Shown one piece after another: positions 17,519 through 26,287 of a DNA stretch of 64,000 bases. Source of the stretch: Hyphomicrobiales bacterium (GTDB lineage Bacteria; Pseudomonadota; Alphaproteobacteria; Rhizobiales; Rhizobiaceae); assembly GCA_900473685.1 (NCBI GenBank), contig UCNE01000006.1, positions 1-64,000 of the forward strand. Reading direction: 5' to 3'. The notes under the pieces were generated by a model. The model was not told the DNA's origin. It saw nothing but the letters and a program-made list of their open reading frames with translations, and searched no databases. The position numbers and the translations under genes are program-made. The first letter of the stretch is position 1. Each line of letters begins with the position of its first letter.

Positions 17519-17555
17519 CAAGGAATGCCCGCATCTCTGAACGGTGCATTCCTTG
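17519..17555. repeat. 10-bp inverted repeat after the small membrane protein gene
   Basis: CAAGGAATGC (17519-17528) and GCATTCCTTG (17546-17555) are perfect inverted repeats with a 17-base loop. There is no T-run. It may act as a weak terminator for the small gene or as part of the leader of the next gene. Confidence 0.4.
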
Positions 17556-17600
17556 TTGGAATCCAGCCCCGGCATGCCCGCCGGCAACAGGAGACGAAAC

Positions 17601-17813
17601 ATGACGAAATGGCGCAACGAGCCGATGCTCCCCAACCATGTGGAGCTTTGCCAGCGTGTCTTCGACAGAGCGAAGACCGCCCGCAACATCGCTCCCGATA
17701 GCGATGCCAACGACCCGGTGGCGGCCCTGGTGCTGACGTTGTATCGCCACGGCGTTCGCGATGAGGAAGAACTGTTGACGCGCGTCCTTCTGGCCCTGGA
17801 CGAGACATCCTGA
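17601..17813 (+). CDS. Conserved small protein of unknown function
   Basis: 70-residue soluble protein, largely helical (HVELCQRVFDRAKTARNIA, then DPVAALVLTLYRHGVRDEEE), with no signal or metal motif. AGGAGACG six bases before the ATG at 17601 fixes the start. The longer frame from 17544 would run through the inverted repeat. Of the type often found as a single-copy hypothetical in Rhizobiaceae. I cannot assign a function. It lies 107 bases upstream of the FAD/NAD(P)-binding oxidoreductase, with a probable promoter element between them, so the two are likely separate units. Confidence 0.7.
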   Translation: MTKWRNEPMLPNHVELCQRVFDRAKTARNIAPDSDANDPVAALVLTLYRHGVRDEEELLTRVLLALDETS

Positions 17814-17886
17814 AGCCGGCCTCCAGCCTCTGGCGTGGTCCGTCAACACGCTAAAGACTTGACCGCCGGGCAATATTGATAAAAAC

Positions 17887-17896
17887 TATAGACTAT
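17887..17896 (+). promoter_or_regulatory. Shared AT-rich element, copy A
   Basis: TATAGACTAT, 25 bases before the FAD/NAD(P)-binding oxidoreductase start. The identical 10-mer occurs upstream of the first ABC ATPase (23583) and variants precede other genes of the organosulfur island. It could be an activator site or an extended -10 region. Confidence 0.5.
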
Positions 17897-17920
17897 CAAA
17901 CGGCCCGGCGGTGAGGTGTC

Positions 17921-19405
17921 ATGAACCAGTTGATCGTCAACCCGATGACCTTGTCCGGTGCCGCCTCAAGCGGAGCGCCGAAGGACCCGCAACGGCCGGT
18001 GGTTGCCATTATCGGCGGCGGTGTCTCGGGCGCAGCGACGGCGTTTCATCTTGCACTGGCGAACCAGATCCCGGCACCGGAAATCATCGTCTTCGAGCCG
18101 CGCGAGTGCCTTGGCAAAGGCCTCGCCTACGACACGGCCGAACCCGCCCACCGCATCAACGTGCCGGCCGCGCGCATGAGCCTACTGACCGACGAACCGG
18201 ATCATTTCCTGCATTGGATCGCTGCACATTCGGCCACGGCCGGCGATAACGATGCCCTGCGGCCAGACGGCGCTCTGTTTCCGCGCCGCAGCGTCTTCGG
18301 CGATTATGTCAATGCCATGCTGCAACCCCTCATTGCCAGCGGCGCCGTCCAGCATCGGCGCAGTACCGTCGCCCATGTCCTGCGCGATGGCGCACACTGG
18401 TTGATTATCAGCGACGACGGCGGGCAGACCAGGGCTGACATCGTCGTCATTGCCACCAGCCATCCGCCGCCGGTTGCTCCGGGCCAGCTTCAAGCCGTAC
18501 TGAAAGACCATCCCCGGTTCGTGCCCGACCCAACCAAAGCCGCTGCGCTTGCAGCCATCCGCCCCTCGGACCGGGTGCTTGTCGTCGGCAACGGCCTCAC
18601 CTCCGCCGATGTGATTGCTGCCCTCGCCCTCAGGGGTCACACTGGCCCGATCACCGCAGTTTCACGGCGTGGACTGCGCTCGCGCGGCCATGCGCCGGTG
18701 GCGCAGGACCCCGCCGGAGACTTCCTGACGGAACCGGCCTTCACGGCACGGACGTTGCTCAGAAACATCCGGTACACTATCCGCCAAGCCGCTCTGGATG
18801 GCCGGACCTGGCACGGCGTCATCGATCAGGTCCGGGCGCAGGGACAGGCGCTGTGGCAAGTACTGCCGCTGAAGGAACGGCAGCGTATCGTCCGGCATCT
18901 GCGTCCGTTCTGGGATGTGCACCGTTTCCGCGTTGCGCCACAGGTGGAAGCAGCACTTGATACGGCGATCGCCGAGGGACGCCTTGAAATCCTCGCGGGG
19001 TCGATTGCCGCAAGCCGTGCCGAAGCGGATGTGATCCACTGCACGCTACGCCTGCGGCGGTGTCCCGGCACCGTCGAGAAAAGCTATGACGCCGTCGTCG
19101 TCACCACCGGTCCCGGCCATGGTGACATCCTCGCCAGCCAGCCTTTTCTCGCCGAACTCTCGCACAACGGTTATCTGGAACTCGATCCGACCGGCCTTGG
19201 GCTGTCCTGCACCCGAAACTCGGAAGCCATCGGGCCGGTGGCGGGCGTGACACCATCCCTGCTGATCGCCGGACCGCTGGCACGCGGCACGTTCGGCGAG
19301 TTGATGGGCCTGCCACAAGTGACCGACCATGCCGTGTTCGTTGCAGCCCGGATCGCCGAATGCTTGCGGCCACAAATGCTAAAGGCGGCGCAAAACCCGC
19401 TTTAA
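17921..19405 (+). CDS. FAD/NAD(P)-binding oxidoreductase
   Basis: 494-residue flavoprotein. An N-terminal Rossmann motif VAIIGGGVSGAATAFHLA (about residues 29-46) binds FAD. A conserved segment follows, KGLAYDTAEPAHRINVPA, typical of the NAD_binding_9 group. A second dinucleotide fold is VLVVGNGLTSADVIAAL (about 210), with VVIATSHPPP before it. Other members of this group are found beside monooxygenases and amino-acid hydroxylases, but their substrates are mostly unknown. The gene carries the same upstream element as the ABC and SfnB-like genes, and I place it in the same regulon on that basis. It could supply reduced flavin or oxidise an organosulfur intermediate. Neither is shown. Confidence 0.8.
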   Translation: MNQLIVNPMTLSGAASSGAPKDPQRPVVAIIGGGVSGAATAFHLALANQIPAPEIIVFEPRECLGKGLAYDTAEPAHRINVPAARMSLLTDEPDHFLHWIAAHSATAGDNDALRPDGALFPRRSVFGDYVNAMLQPLIASGAVQHRRSTVAHVLRDGAHWLIISDDGGQTRADIVVIATSHPPPVAPGQLQAVLKDHPRFVPDPTKAAALAAIRPSDRVLVVGNGLTSADVIAALALRGHTGPITAVSRRGLRSRGHAPVAQDPAGDFLTEPAFTARTLLRNIRYTIRQAALDGRTWHGVIDQVRAQGQALWQVLPLKERQRIVRHLRPFWDVHRFRVAPQVEAALDTAIAEGRLEILAGSIAASRAEADVIHCTLRLRRCPGTVEKSYDAVVVTTGPGHGDILASQPFLAELSHNGYLELDPTGLGLSCTRNSEAIGPVAGVTPSLLIAGPLARGTFGELMGLPQVTDHAVFVAARIAECLRPQMLKAAQNPL

Positions 19406-19433
19406 GGAAAGACTTTTCTTAGTCCACTCGATC

Positions 19434-19445
19434 TATAGAAATTAT
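19434..19445 (+). promoter_or_regulatory. Shared AT-rich element, copy B
   Basis: TATAGAAATTAT, about 60 bases before the SfnB-like start, embedded in an AT-rich stretch (ATCTATAGAAATTATAATC). It shares TATAGA plus a following TAT with copies A, D and E. Confidence 0.45.
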
Positions 19446-19505
19446 AATCTTATCTTTCCGCCCGACTTCTTCCACCCATGGACCGTGCAAAAAACGGAGC
19501 GTGCG

Positions 19506-20723
19506 ATGGAAACCATCTTGCAGTATCAGCCAGTCGTCAAACAAACGGCCGATCGCCTCCGCAGCGATTTCGAGGCCATCGAAACCGCCCGGGTACTGGC
19601 CGCCGATTTCGCCACCCGAGCCGCCGATCGCGATGCCAACCGCACCCTGCCCTATGACGAACTCGAGGCGATCGCCGAGTCCGGGCTTTTGGCAATTACC
19701 GTTCCCGCCGAATATGGCGGGCTCGACGTCTCCAATGCGGTGCTTGCGGAAGTGACCGCGATCCTGTCGGAGGCGGATGCGTCGATCGGCCAGATTCCAC
19801 AAAACCATTTCTACATTCTGGAAGCCTTGCGGGTAGACGGTAGCGAGGAACAGAAGCGCTATTTCTTCGGCCGCGCACTGGCGGGCGACCGTTTCGGCAA
19901 CGCGCTTTCCGAACGCGGCACCAAGACGGTGGCCGATTACAACACCCGCATCACGCCGGAAGGACCGGGCTACCGGGTCAACGGCCGGAAATTCTATTCG
20001 ACCGGTGTCCTCTTCGCCGACTGGATCACCGTGTTCGCGCTCGATCCCGAGGATCGGCTGACCATGTCCTTCGTCGCCAAGGGCACCGAGGGTATCGAGA
20101 TCATCGATGACTGGGATGGCTTTGGCCAACGCACCACCGGCAGCGGCACCACCGTCTTCAACAATGTCTATGTCAATGCCGATGCCATTGTCTTCCATCA
20201 CAAAGGCTTTGAGCGGCCGACCACCATCGGTTCGGTCGGCCAGATCATCCATGCCGGCGTCGATCTCGGTATCGCGCGTGCCGCCTTTGCCGAGACGCTG
20301 GATTTCGTCCGCACCCAGAGCCGTCCGTGGAAGGATTCAGGCGTCGACCGCGCCGCAGACGATCCGCTGACCATCGCCAGGATCGGCGAGATCGCCATCA
20401 AGATAGAGGCGGCTGCGGCCCTGGTCGAACGGGCCGGCCGCAAGGTCGATGTCGCCCAGATGGACGCGACCGAAGCCAATGTCATCGACGCTACGCTTTC
20501 GGTCGCCGCTGCAAAAGTTCTGACCACCGAAGTCGCGCTCACAGCGTCCACGACGTTGTTCGAACTCGCAGGCACCTCGGCCACCCGCATCGGCCTCAAT
20601 CTCGACCGCCACTGGCGCAATGCCCGCACGCACACCCTGCACGACCCGGTGCGCTGGAAGGCCCATGTCGTCGGCAATTATCATTTGAACGGCGTCGTAC
20701 CACCAAAGAATGGGGCGTTGTGA
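19506..20723 (+). CDS. SfnB-like sulfur-acquisition flavoprotein (acyl-CoA dehydrogenase fold)
   Basis: 405-residue flavin-dependent enzyme of the acyl-CoA dehydrogenase superfamily, in the DszC/SfnB branch that acts as reduced-flavin monooxygenases or in sulfur scavenging rather than beta-oxidation. Diagnostic parts are ITVPAEYGGLDVSNAVLAE, VNGRKFYSTGVLFADW, RPWKDSGVDRAADDPLTIAR and the C-terminal DRHWRNARTHTLHDPVRWK. These last two are shared with SfnB and DszC and differ from real acyl-CoA dehydrogenases. The expected role is monooxygenation of an organosulfur compound such as a sulfone, by family. The ATG at 19506 follows GGAGCG. A strong terminator follows, so the gene is monocistronic or the last gene after 17921. 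Confidence 0.88.
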   Translation: METILQYQPVVKQTADRLRSDFEAIETARVLAADFATRAADRDANRTLPYDELEAIAESGLLAITVPAEYGGLDVSNAVLAEVTAILSEADASIGQIPQNHFYILEALRVDGSEEQKRYFFGRALAGDRFGNALSERGTKTVADYNTRITPEGPGYRVNGRKFYSTGVLFADWITVFALDPEDRLTMSFVAKGTEGIEIIDDWDGFGQRTTGSGTTVFNNVYVNADAIVFHHKGFERPTTIGSVGQIIHAGVDLGIARAAFAETLDFVRTQSRPWKDSGVDRAADDPLTIARIGEIAIKIEAAAALVERAGRKVDVAQMDATEANVIDATLSVAAAKVLTTEVALTASTTLFELAGTSATRIGLNLDRHWRNARTHTLHDPVRWKAHVVGNYHLNGVVPPKNGAL

Positions 20724-20780
20724 GGCTGAGGCTCTTCACATCCGGACAAACCCAAGCGAAGCTGGCTCCAAACCACCACA

Positions 20781-20813
20781 AAAAGCCCTCCTGGCCGAAC
20801 CAGGAGGGCTTTT
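20781..20813. terminator. Strong bidirectional intrinsic terminator
   Basis: AAAAGCCCTCCTGG and CCAGGAGGGCTTTT form a perfect 14-bp stem with loop CCGAA. T-runs in either direction let it stop both the SfnB-like transcript and the converging monooxygenase transcript. Confidence 0.92.
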
Positions 20814-20922
20814 GCATGAATATTACCATGCTCAAACGATGCCGCATGCACGTAACACCGCGTGGGCCTGCAATGAAACGGATGACGGCCCGAAAGGCCA
20901 AATCCACCGCACAGGGGCGTGC

Positions 20923-22134
20923 TCAGCTATACAAACTCACCACCGGGATTTTATCGTTCAGCACGAACTCGCCAACTTCTTTCGCCTTGTAGAACACCGG
21001 ATCGTGCAGCGTGTGTGTGCGGACATTACGCCAGAAGCGGTCGAACCGGTATTTTTCGGCAGTTGACCGGGCGCCGGTCACCTCAAAAACGCGCGCGGTG
21101 ATGTCGAGGGCGACATGGGTGGCGTGAACCTTGGCAGCATAGGCCTCGGCCGCCGCCTCGCCGCGTTCGCGCGCGGTCACATCCCGTCCCTTCGAAAGGG
21201 CCGTTTGCACCGCCAGCGCTGCACTGTCCGCAAGAGCCGCAGACGCCTTCAGCGCAGCCGTGAATTCGCCGACACGTTCGAGAATATACGGATCGTCCGC
21301 CGCGCGCTCGACACCCGACGTCACCCATGGGCGGGTCGTGGTGCGGACATAGTCGATGGCGGCCGCCAGCGCGCCTTCAGCGGCGCCCAGATAAAAATTG
21401 ACGAAGACCAGCTGGATCAGCGGCGTGTTGAAGGTCGCCAGAACCGGTGGCGGCACGTTTTCATCGGCGGGTGGCGCGACGAAATCCTCGTCGTAGACCG
21501 GAAAGTCATGGAACTCGACGCTGCCCGAATCCGACAGCCGCTGGCCGATATTGTCCCAGTCGTCGTTGGCGACATAACCTGGACGATCGGTCGGCACGGC
21601 GAAATTGGCAATCTTGCCCTCCAGCGTCGCGCTGGCGTTGATATAGTCGGAAACCCGGGCGGCGGTGGAGAAGGATTTACGGCCGTTCAGCACGTAACCG
21701 GTGCCACGGCGCGTCAATGTCAGGCCGGTGTCGCGCGGGTTGACCGCCGCACCCCAGTAAAGGTTCTGCGCCACGGTCTCAGCGCCCAGCACCTGCGCCC
21801 GCGCCTGATCCGCAAACGACCAGTAGATCGACTGGCTGTTGACATAGTGGTAGCCGAGCAATTGTCCGATGGAGCTTTCGCCGCGTGCCAGGATGCGAAC
21901 GAGTTTCAGCCCATCGACCCAATTCAGCCCGCCGCCGCCAATCTCACGCGCATGCAGGGCGTTGAGCAGGCCGGTCTTCTTCAGTTTGACGATCTCGCCG
22001 ATCGGCGGGCGCCCTTCCCTGTCAAGGTCCGCTGCGTGCAGCGACAGATCGTGGGAGATTTCGGTGGCGCTGGCAAACAGGCTGTCGCGGGTGACGCCGA
22101 GGCCGGTTGCATAGACGACGTTGGATTGGCTCAT
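20923..22134 (-). CDS. DszC/SfnB-like flavin-dependent monooxygenase
   Basis: 403-residue paralogue of the neighbouring SfnB-like enzyme, again with the acyl-CoA dehydrogenase fold. It has IVKLKKTGLLNALHAREIGGG, the segment GESSIGQLLGYHYVNSQ, VLNGRKSFSTAARVSDY, RPWVTSGVERAADDPYILE and the C-terminal DRFWRNVRTHTLHDPVFYKA. These match the DszC group, which oxidises sulfides to sulfones with FMNH2 from a separate reductase. The ATG at 22134 follows GGAG by eight bases. It is the second gene after the periplasmic binding protein (72-base gap with a small hairpin), so substrate capture and oxidation are probably co-expressed. No flavin reductase gene is in the window. Confidence 0.87.
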   Translation of the reverse strand: MSQSNVVYATGLGVTRDSLFASATEISHDLSLHAADLDREGRPPIGEIVKLKKTGLLNALHAREIGGGGLNWVDGLKLVRILARGESSIGQLLGYHYVNSQSIYWSFADQARAQVLGAETVAQNLYWGAAVNPRDTGLTLTRRGTGYVLNGRKSFSTAARVSDYINASATLEGKIANFAVPTDRPGYVANDDWDNIGQRLSDSGSVEFHDFPVYDEDFVAPPADENVPPPVLATFNTPLIQLVFVNFYLGAAEGALAAAIDYVRTTTRPWVTSGVERAADDPYILERVGEFTAALKASAALADSAALAVQTALSKGRDVTARERGEAAAEAYAAKVHATHVALDITARVFEVTGARSTAEKYRFDRFWRNVRTHTLHDPVFYKAKEVGEFVLNDKIPVVSLYS

Positions 22135-22206
22135 GAGAGATGCTCCAGTTTTCAAGGAGGGAGAACGGCGGAACCATCGGCGGCTCCGCCATCACGATGC
22201 AAAAGC

Positions 22207-23253
22207 TCAGAACAGCTTAGCCGGGATCCAGTTTGCCGTGACCGCATCGCTGGCGCTGAAAGCCGGGATCTTGGCGGCGAGCTCCTCGATGGTTTTGACG
22301 TCGGCGTCTCTCAGGCTTTTCTGGGTCAGCAGCGTCGGTTCAACGGTGATCTGGCGGGGAACGTCCTGTCCGGCAATTTCAAGCGCGGCGGCGCGGATCG
22401 AGACCGCGCCAACCACGGCTGGATTGGTCGCGACCGTAGCGACCCAGGGGCTGCCCTCCTCGACGATCTCCTGAATATCGGCGGTGGAAACATCGGCCGA
22501 GTAAATCTTCAGCTTATCGGCGATACCGAGATCGGCCGCCGCCAGCTTCACGCCGCGGGCAAATTCGTCATACGGGGCAAAAACCACGGTAATATCCGGA
22601 TTGGCCCGTAGCGCCGCTTTTGCCTGGTCGGCCGTGGTGGTCGCTGTCGTATCGCTGACATTGCCGAAGCGCGCCTTTTCGACGACGCCCTTGTTCTCCG
22701 CCTTGAACGTGTCCCAGACCTCGTTGCGGCGATCGAGCGGCGCAAAGCCGGCGACATAGACGTAACCGGCGGTGAAGCTGGTGCCATTGTCCTTGACCGC
22801 CTGCTCGAGAGCCTGTTTTGCCAGCGCGTGATCGCTCTGCTCGACCTGCGGTACCTTGGGATTGTTGAGATTGACGTCGAAGGCGACCACCTTGATGCCC
22901 TTGTCCAGCGCCTGCTGCACGACATCAGCAAGTGATTCAGGAACACCGTGGTCGATGACGATGCCTTCGACGCCGAGGTTGATCGCCTGCAGGATCTGCT
23001 CTCGCTGTTCCGCTGCATTCTGGCGGCCGGGGAAGACCCGCAGATCGATGCCGAGCGCCTTTGCCTGCGCCTCGGCGCCAGCCTGATAGGCCTGGAAGAA
23101 ATCACCGGTGGAAATGTAGCTGATCAATGCCAGCTTGACGCCGCCCTTGTCGAACGGCGCCGGTGCGCCGGCAACACCATCGGCCTTGGCAGCCGAGACG
23201 AACAGGAAGGGAATGAAGGCGACGGTTGCCGCCAGACGGAGAATGGTTTTCAT
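22207..23253 (-). CDS. Periplasmic binding protein of a ribose-type (CUT2) ABC importer
   Basis: 348-residue exported solute-binding protein of the Peripla_BP_4/RbsB class. A Sec signal (MKTILRLAATVAFIPFLF, cleavage near AAKA) is followed by a type I binding fold: KLALISYISTGDFFQAYQAG, INLGVEGIVIDHG and DKGIKVVAFDVNL. The ligand is normally a sugar or small polar molecule. It is divergent from an ABC ATPase-permease pair with which it makes a full importer, and it is followed by a DszC-like monooxygenase on its own strand. I infer a sulfur-containing ligand from that context. The start at 23253 follows AGAAGGAACG. The frame extends nine codons further but without a ribosome site. Confidence 0.9.
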   Translation of the reverse strand: MKTILRLAATVAFIPFLFVSAAKADGVAGAPAPFDKGGVKLALISYISTGDFFQAYQAGAEAQAKALGIDLRVFPGRQNAAEQREQILQAINLGVEGIVIDHGVPESLADVVQQALDKGIKVVAFDVNLNNPKVPQVEQSDHALAKQALEQAVKDNGTSFTAGYVYVAGFAPLDRRNEVWDTFKAENKGVVEKARFGNVSDTTATTTADQAKAALRANPDITVVFAPYDEFARGVKLAAADLGIADKLKIYSADVSTADIQEIVEEGSPWVATVATNPAVVGAVSIRAAALEIAGQDVPRQITVEPTLLTQKSLRDADVKTIEELAAKIPAFSASDAVTANWIPAKLF

Positions 23254-23324
23254 AAAAAGCGTTCCTTCTGAAGACAATCGGACACGTCACCGGCAAGCAG
23301 CCAGCCTTCCTCGGGACGCAACAC

Positions 23325-23366
23325 CTATTAGATATTCAATCCATAAATTTAATAGACTAATTAGTG
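23325..23366 (-). promoter_or_regulatory. Shared AT-rich element, copy C (two half matches)
   Basis: An AT-rich stretch 72-113 bases upstream of the binding-protein start contains CTATTAGATATT (23325) and AATAGACTAA (23351), both partial matches to TATAGACTAT. It lies between two divergent transcription units of the island. The match is weaker than for the other copies. Confidence 0.35.
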
Positions 23367-23582
23367 CCATTTTTCCGGATTGGAGAGAAACCTGTTTCAC
23401 GGGAACTGGCCTCCACGGCAAAGTCCTACCGAAGCACAAGCGCGTTGGGGACAGTTAGCCCACCTGGCGCGAACGTTCTGCCGGAGCCCATCCTGCCGCA
23501 AAGAAATTACCGGCTCCGCCGGTACTTCGCAAAGCTGTTCCGCCAGCCTGGCTGTCATCAGCGGAAAATATATGACAAATTA

Positions 23583-23592
23583 TATAGACTAT
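23583..23592 (+). promoter_or_regulatory. Shared AT-rich element, copy D
   Basis: TATAGACTAT, identical to copy A and part of the near-palindrome TATAG-A-CTATA, 23 bases before the ATPase start. It is flanked by AT-rich sequence (AAATATATGACAAATTA). Confidence 0.5.
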
Positions 23593-23614
23593 AAGGACAT
23601 CAGGGTTCCCATTC

Positions 23615-25096
23615 ATGCCGTTGCTTCACGTCGATGCGCTCAGCCGCAGCTTTCAGTCCACGCGCGCCCTCGTAAACGCGACGCTGACGATCGATGCTGG
23701 AGAGATCGTGGCGCTGATGGGGGCAAACGGCGCCGGAAAGTCGACACTGGTGAAGATCCTCTCCGGCGTCCTGCCCGCCGATAGCGGCGTAATCACGTTG
23801 AACGGCCGGACCTATGCCCCGCGCTCGCCCGCCCAGGCCGCCGCTGCAGGCGTCGTTACCGTCCATCAATCGACCGGTCTGGTCGGTGCTGCCGGTCTCA
23901 CCGTTGCAGATACGTTGTTGCTGACGCGCTTCAGCCAGCGCGGCCAGCCCTTCTTCGTCTCCCGCGCCAGCATCAACCGGCAAGCCCAGGCGATCCTCGA
24001 CATCGCCGGGTTCGATCTGCCGCTGGACCGGGACTTCGCCGACTTGACCGCAGCAGACCGGCAACTGGTGGCCATAGCCCGCGCGCTTGCCAACCGGGCA
24101 GACCTCCTGATTCTCGACGAACCGACGGCTAGCCTGTCGATTGCCGAAAGCCAGCGCCTGTTTGCCATTCTCAAGCGTCTGCGCGATGGCGGCCTTGCCA
24201 TTCTCTACATTTCGCACCGGACCGCCGATCTGCAGGCAATTGCCGACAGGGTGCTCGTCATGCGCGGCGGTACGGTCGCCGGTGCCTTTGAACGTCCGAT
24301 CGATTTTGCCGCAACGATCGAGACGATGATCGGCCGCAAGCTGCAGTCGGCGCGGCCCGGCATTCGCGCGCCTGAAGGGCCGCCGGTCTTCGAGATGCGC
24401 GACGCGCGGCTGCGGCCCGGCTCCCTTCCTTTCGATCTCACCGTCCACACCGGCGAGGTGGTGGCGATCACCGGTGTGCTGGGGGCCGGCAAGAGCCGCC
24501 TGCTCTCCGCGATCTTCGGCAACGGGCGCCTTGCCGCTGGAGAGATGTATCTGGACGGCCGCCGGCACCGGCCGGAATCACCGGCAGAGGCGATTGCCGC
24601 CGGTGTCGCCATGGCCGCAGAAGACCGGCATCGCTCTTCGCTGATGCCGGCCGATTGGCCGGGAAGTTCACTGGCAGCCACCATCAGCCTGCCGCATCTT
24701 TCCAAATGGTATCCCCACGGCCTGCTGTTTGGCGGCCGTGAACGGCGCGAGGCGGAACAGGCAATCGACCGCCTGCGCATCAAGGCATCCGGACCACTGG
24801 CCCCGATAACCTCGCTTTCCGGCGGCAACCAGCAAAAGGTGGTTCTGGCCCGCTGGGAAGCCGAACCGAGCCGGCTTCTGCTACTCGACGAACCCTTTCA
24901 AGGCGTCGATGTCGGCGCCCGCCACGATATCATCCAGGCCATCCGCAGCCGCAGCAACCGTGCCACCCTGATCGCCACCTCCGATCCGGAGGAAGCCTAC
25001 GAGGTTGCCGACCGCATTCTGATCATCGATCACCACAGCCTTGCCGCAGCGCCCGGCGGCGCGACGTCCCGCCTCCCCCAGGAGATACACGCATGA
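23615..25096 (+). CDS. ABC ATPase, two-domain ribose type (importer 1)
   Basis: 493-residue cytoplasmic ATPase with two nucleotide-binding domains in tandem, as in RbsA. The first has Walker A MGANGAGKSTLVK (about residue 36), a divergent signature (LTAADRQLVAIARAL) normal for this class, and Walker B LLILDEPTASL. The second has VLGAGKSRLL, signature LSGGNQQKVVLARW and Walker B LLLLDEPFQGVD. It powers uptake of the ligand captured by the binding protein encoded divergently at 22207-23253. The next gene, the permease, overlaps its stop by four bases (ATGA), so the pair is translationally coupled. The start at 23615 sits 23 bases after the shared element. Confidence 0.9.
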   Translation: MPLLHVDALSRSFQSTRALVNATLTIDAGEIVALMGANGAGKSTLVKILSGVLPADSGVITLNGRTYAPRSPAQAAAAGVVTVHQSTGLVGAAGLTVADTLLLTRFSQRGQPFFVSRASINRQAQAILDIAGFDLPLDRDFADLTAADRQLVAIARALANRADLLILDEPTASLSIAESQRLFAILKRLRDGGLAILYISHRTADLQAIADRVLVMRGGTVAGAFERPIDFAATIETMIGRKLQSARPGIRAPEGPPVFEMRDARLRPGSLPFDLTVHTGEVVAITGVLGAGKSRLLSAIFGNGRLAAGEMYLDGRRHRPESPAEAIAAGVAMAAEDRHRSSLMPADWPGSSLAATISLPHLSKWYPHGLLFGGRERREAEQAIDRLRIKASGPLAPITSLSGGNQQKVVLARWEAEPSRLLLLDEPFQGVDVGARHDIIQAIRSRSNRATLIATSDPEEAYEVADRILIIDHHSLAAAPGGATSRLPQEIHA

Positions 25097-26142
25097 CCTC
25101 GATCATCGACGAAGCCACTCCGCCGGTACGGCGCAACGCAAACCGGGGTGGCTGGCTTGCGGACCTCGGCACGGCCTTGCGATCGGGCGCCGTGTTCATT
25201 CTCCTTGCCGCGCTGCTTTTCGGCTTCTCTGCCGTCGAGCCCGCCTTTGCCAATCTCGGCAACCTGATGAGCATCCTGCAGGCCGTGGCCGTCGTCGCCA
25301 TTCTCGGCGCGGGCGTCACGGTGACGCTCGCCGTCGGCGGCTTCGATCTGTCGATCGGCGCGATAGCCGCCTCCAGCGTCATGGCCGCCAGCTATGCGAT
25401 GATCGTCTGGGGGCTCGGTGCCATCGCCACCGTCCCGCTGGTGCTTGCCTTCGGAGCGCTGATCGGCCTCGTCAACGCCTTCCTCATCGTCCGGCTGAAG
25501 GTTCCCGATCTGCTGGCCACGCTGTCGATGATGTTCCTGCTGTCCGGCCTGCAGCTGATCCCGACTGCCGGGCGCTCGATCTCAGCCGGGCTGATCCTGC
25601 CGGACGGCACAACCACCACCGGCGCCTACGATCCCGCCTTTCTCCTGATCGGCCGCGCCAGCCTGGCAGGCATCGTCCCGGTTTCCGTCGTGCTGATGGC
25701 CCTCGTCGCCATCGCCCTGTTCGTGCTGACGGAGCGGACCCGCATCGGCCGCTTGCTGTTTGCCACCGGCGGCAACGAGGTAGCGACGCGGCTGGCGGGT
25801 GCATCGACGGCGCGGCTGAAGACGCTTGCCTATGTGATCTCCGGCACGCTTGCCTCGCTCGGCGGTATCGTCATTGCCGCTCGTGTCGGACGCGGCGACG
25901 TCTCCTCCGGCGGCTCGCTGCTGATGGATGCAGTGGCGGCGGCCCTGATCGGCTTTGCAGTCCTTGGAAAGCGGCGGCCCAATGTTCTCGGCACCATCGT
26001 CGGTGCCGTCTTCGTCGGCGTTCTGCTCAACGGCCTGACCATGCTCAACGCGCCCTATTACACGCAGGATTTCGTCAAGGGCGCTGTCCTCGTCGGTGCC
26101 TTGGCGCTGACCTACGGAACCGTTCGCAGTCCCTCCCCCTGA
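25093..26142 (+). CDS. ABC permease, ribose type (importer 1)
   Basis: 349-residue inner-membrane permease of the BPD_transp_2 (RbsC) family with eight to ten hydrophobic helices. The conserved loop VTLAVGGFDLSIGAIAASS is near residue 75, and GLVNAFLIVRLKVPDLLATL and ASLGGIVIAARVGRGD are also present. Only one permease is encoded in this unit, so it should form a homodimer, unlike importer 2. Starts within the stop codon of the ATPase. The region after it (26143-26287) contains short GC-rich stem-loops (ATCCCG/CGGGAT and CTGGG/CCCAG), then the promoter element of the next unit. Confidence 0.9.
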   Translation: MTSIIDEATPPVRRNANRGGWLADLGTALRSGAVFILLAALLFGFSAVEPAFANLGNLMSILQAVAVVAILGAGVTVTLAVGGFDLSIGAIAASSVMAASYAMIVWGLGAIATVPLVLAFGALIGLVNAFLIVRLKVPDLLATLSMMFLLSGLQLIPTAGRSISAGLILPDGTTTTGAYDPAFLLIGRASLAGIVPVSVVLMALVAIALFVLTERTRIGRLLFATGGNEVATRLAGASTARLKTLAYVISGTLASLGGIVIAARVGRGDVSSGGSLLMDAVAAALIGFAVLGKRRPNVLGTIVGAVFVGVLLNGLTMLNAPYYTQDFVKGAVLVGALALTYGTVRSPSP

Positions 26143-26259
26143 TATGATCCCGCCGGCCGGGATTTCGCCCAGCTGGGTAACTTCCCAGCCCAAGTTTTCC
26201 GGCCGCTGTTCCATCTTTGGAAATTTCTTCCTCGGCAATCCATTTAATACACTTATTCT

Positions 26260-26271
26260 ATAGATATTATT
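26260..26271 (+). promoter_or_regulatory. Shared AT-rich element, copy E
   Basis: TATAGATATTAT, 17 bases before the start of the second binding protein. Same TATAGA plus TAT arrangement as copies A, B and D. It heads the five-gene operon that ends with the DmoA-like monooxygenase. Confidence 0.5.
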
Positions 26272-26287
26272 TAATCGAGGATTGGAC

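Noticed and set aside
22135-22206. Terminator between the binding protein and the DszC-like gene
   Set aside because: Only a 6-bp stem (GGCGGA/TCCGCC) with no T-run is present. It may reduce downstream expression but does not define a transcript end.
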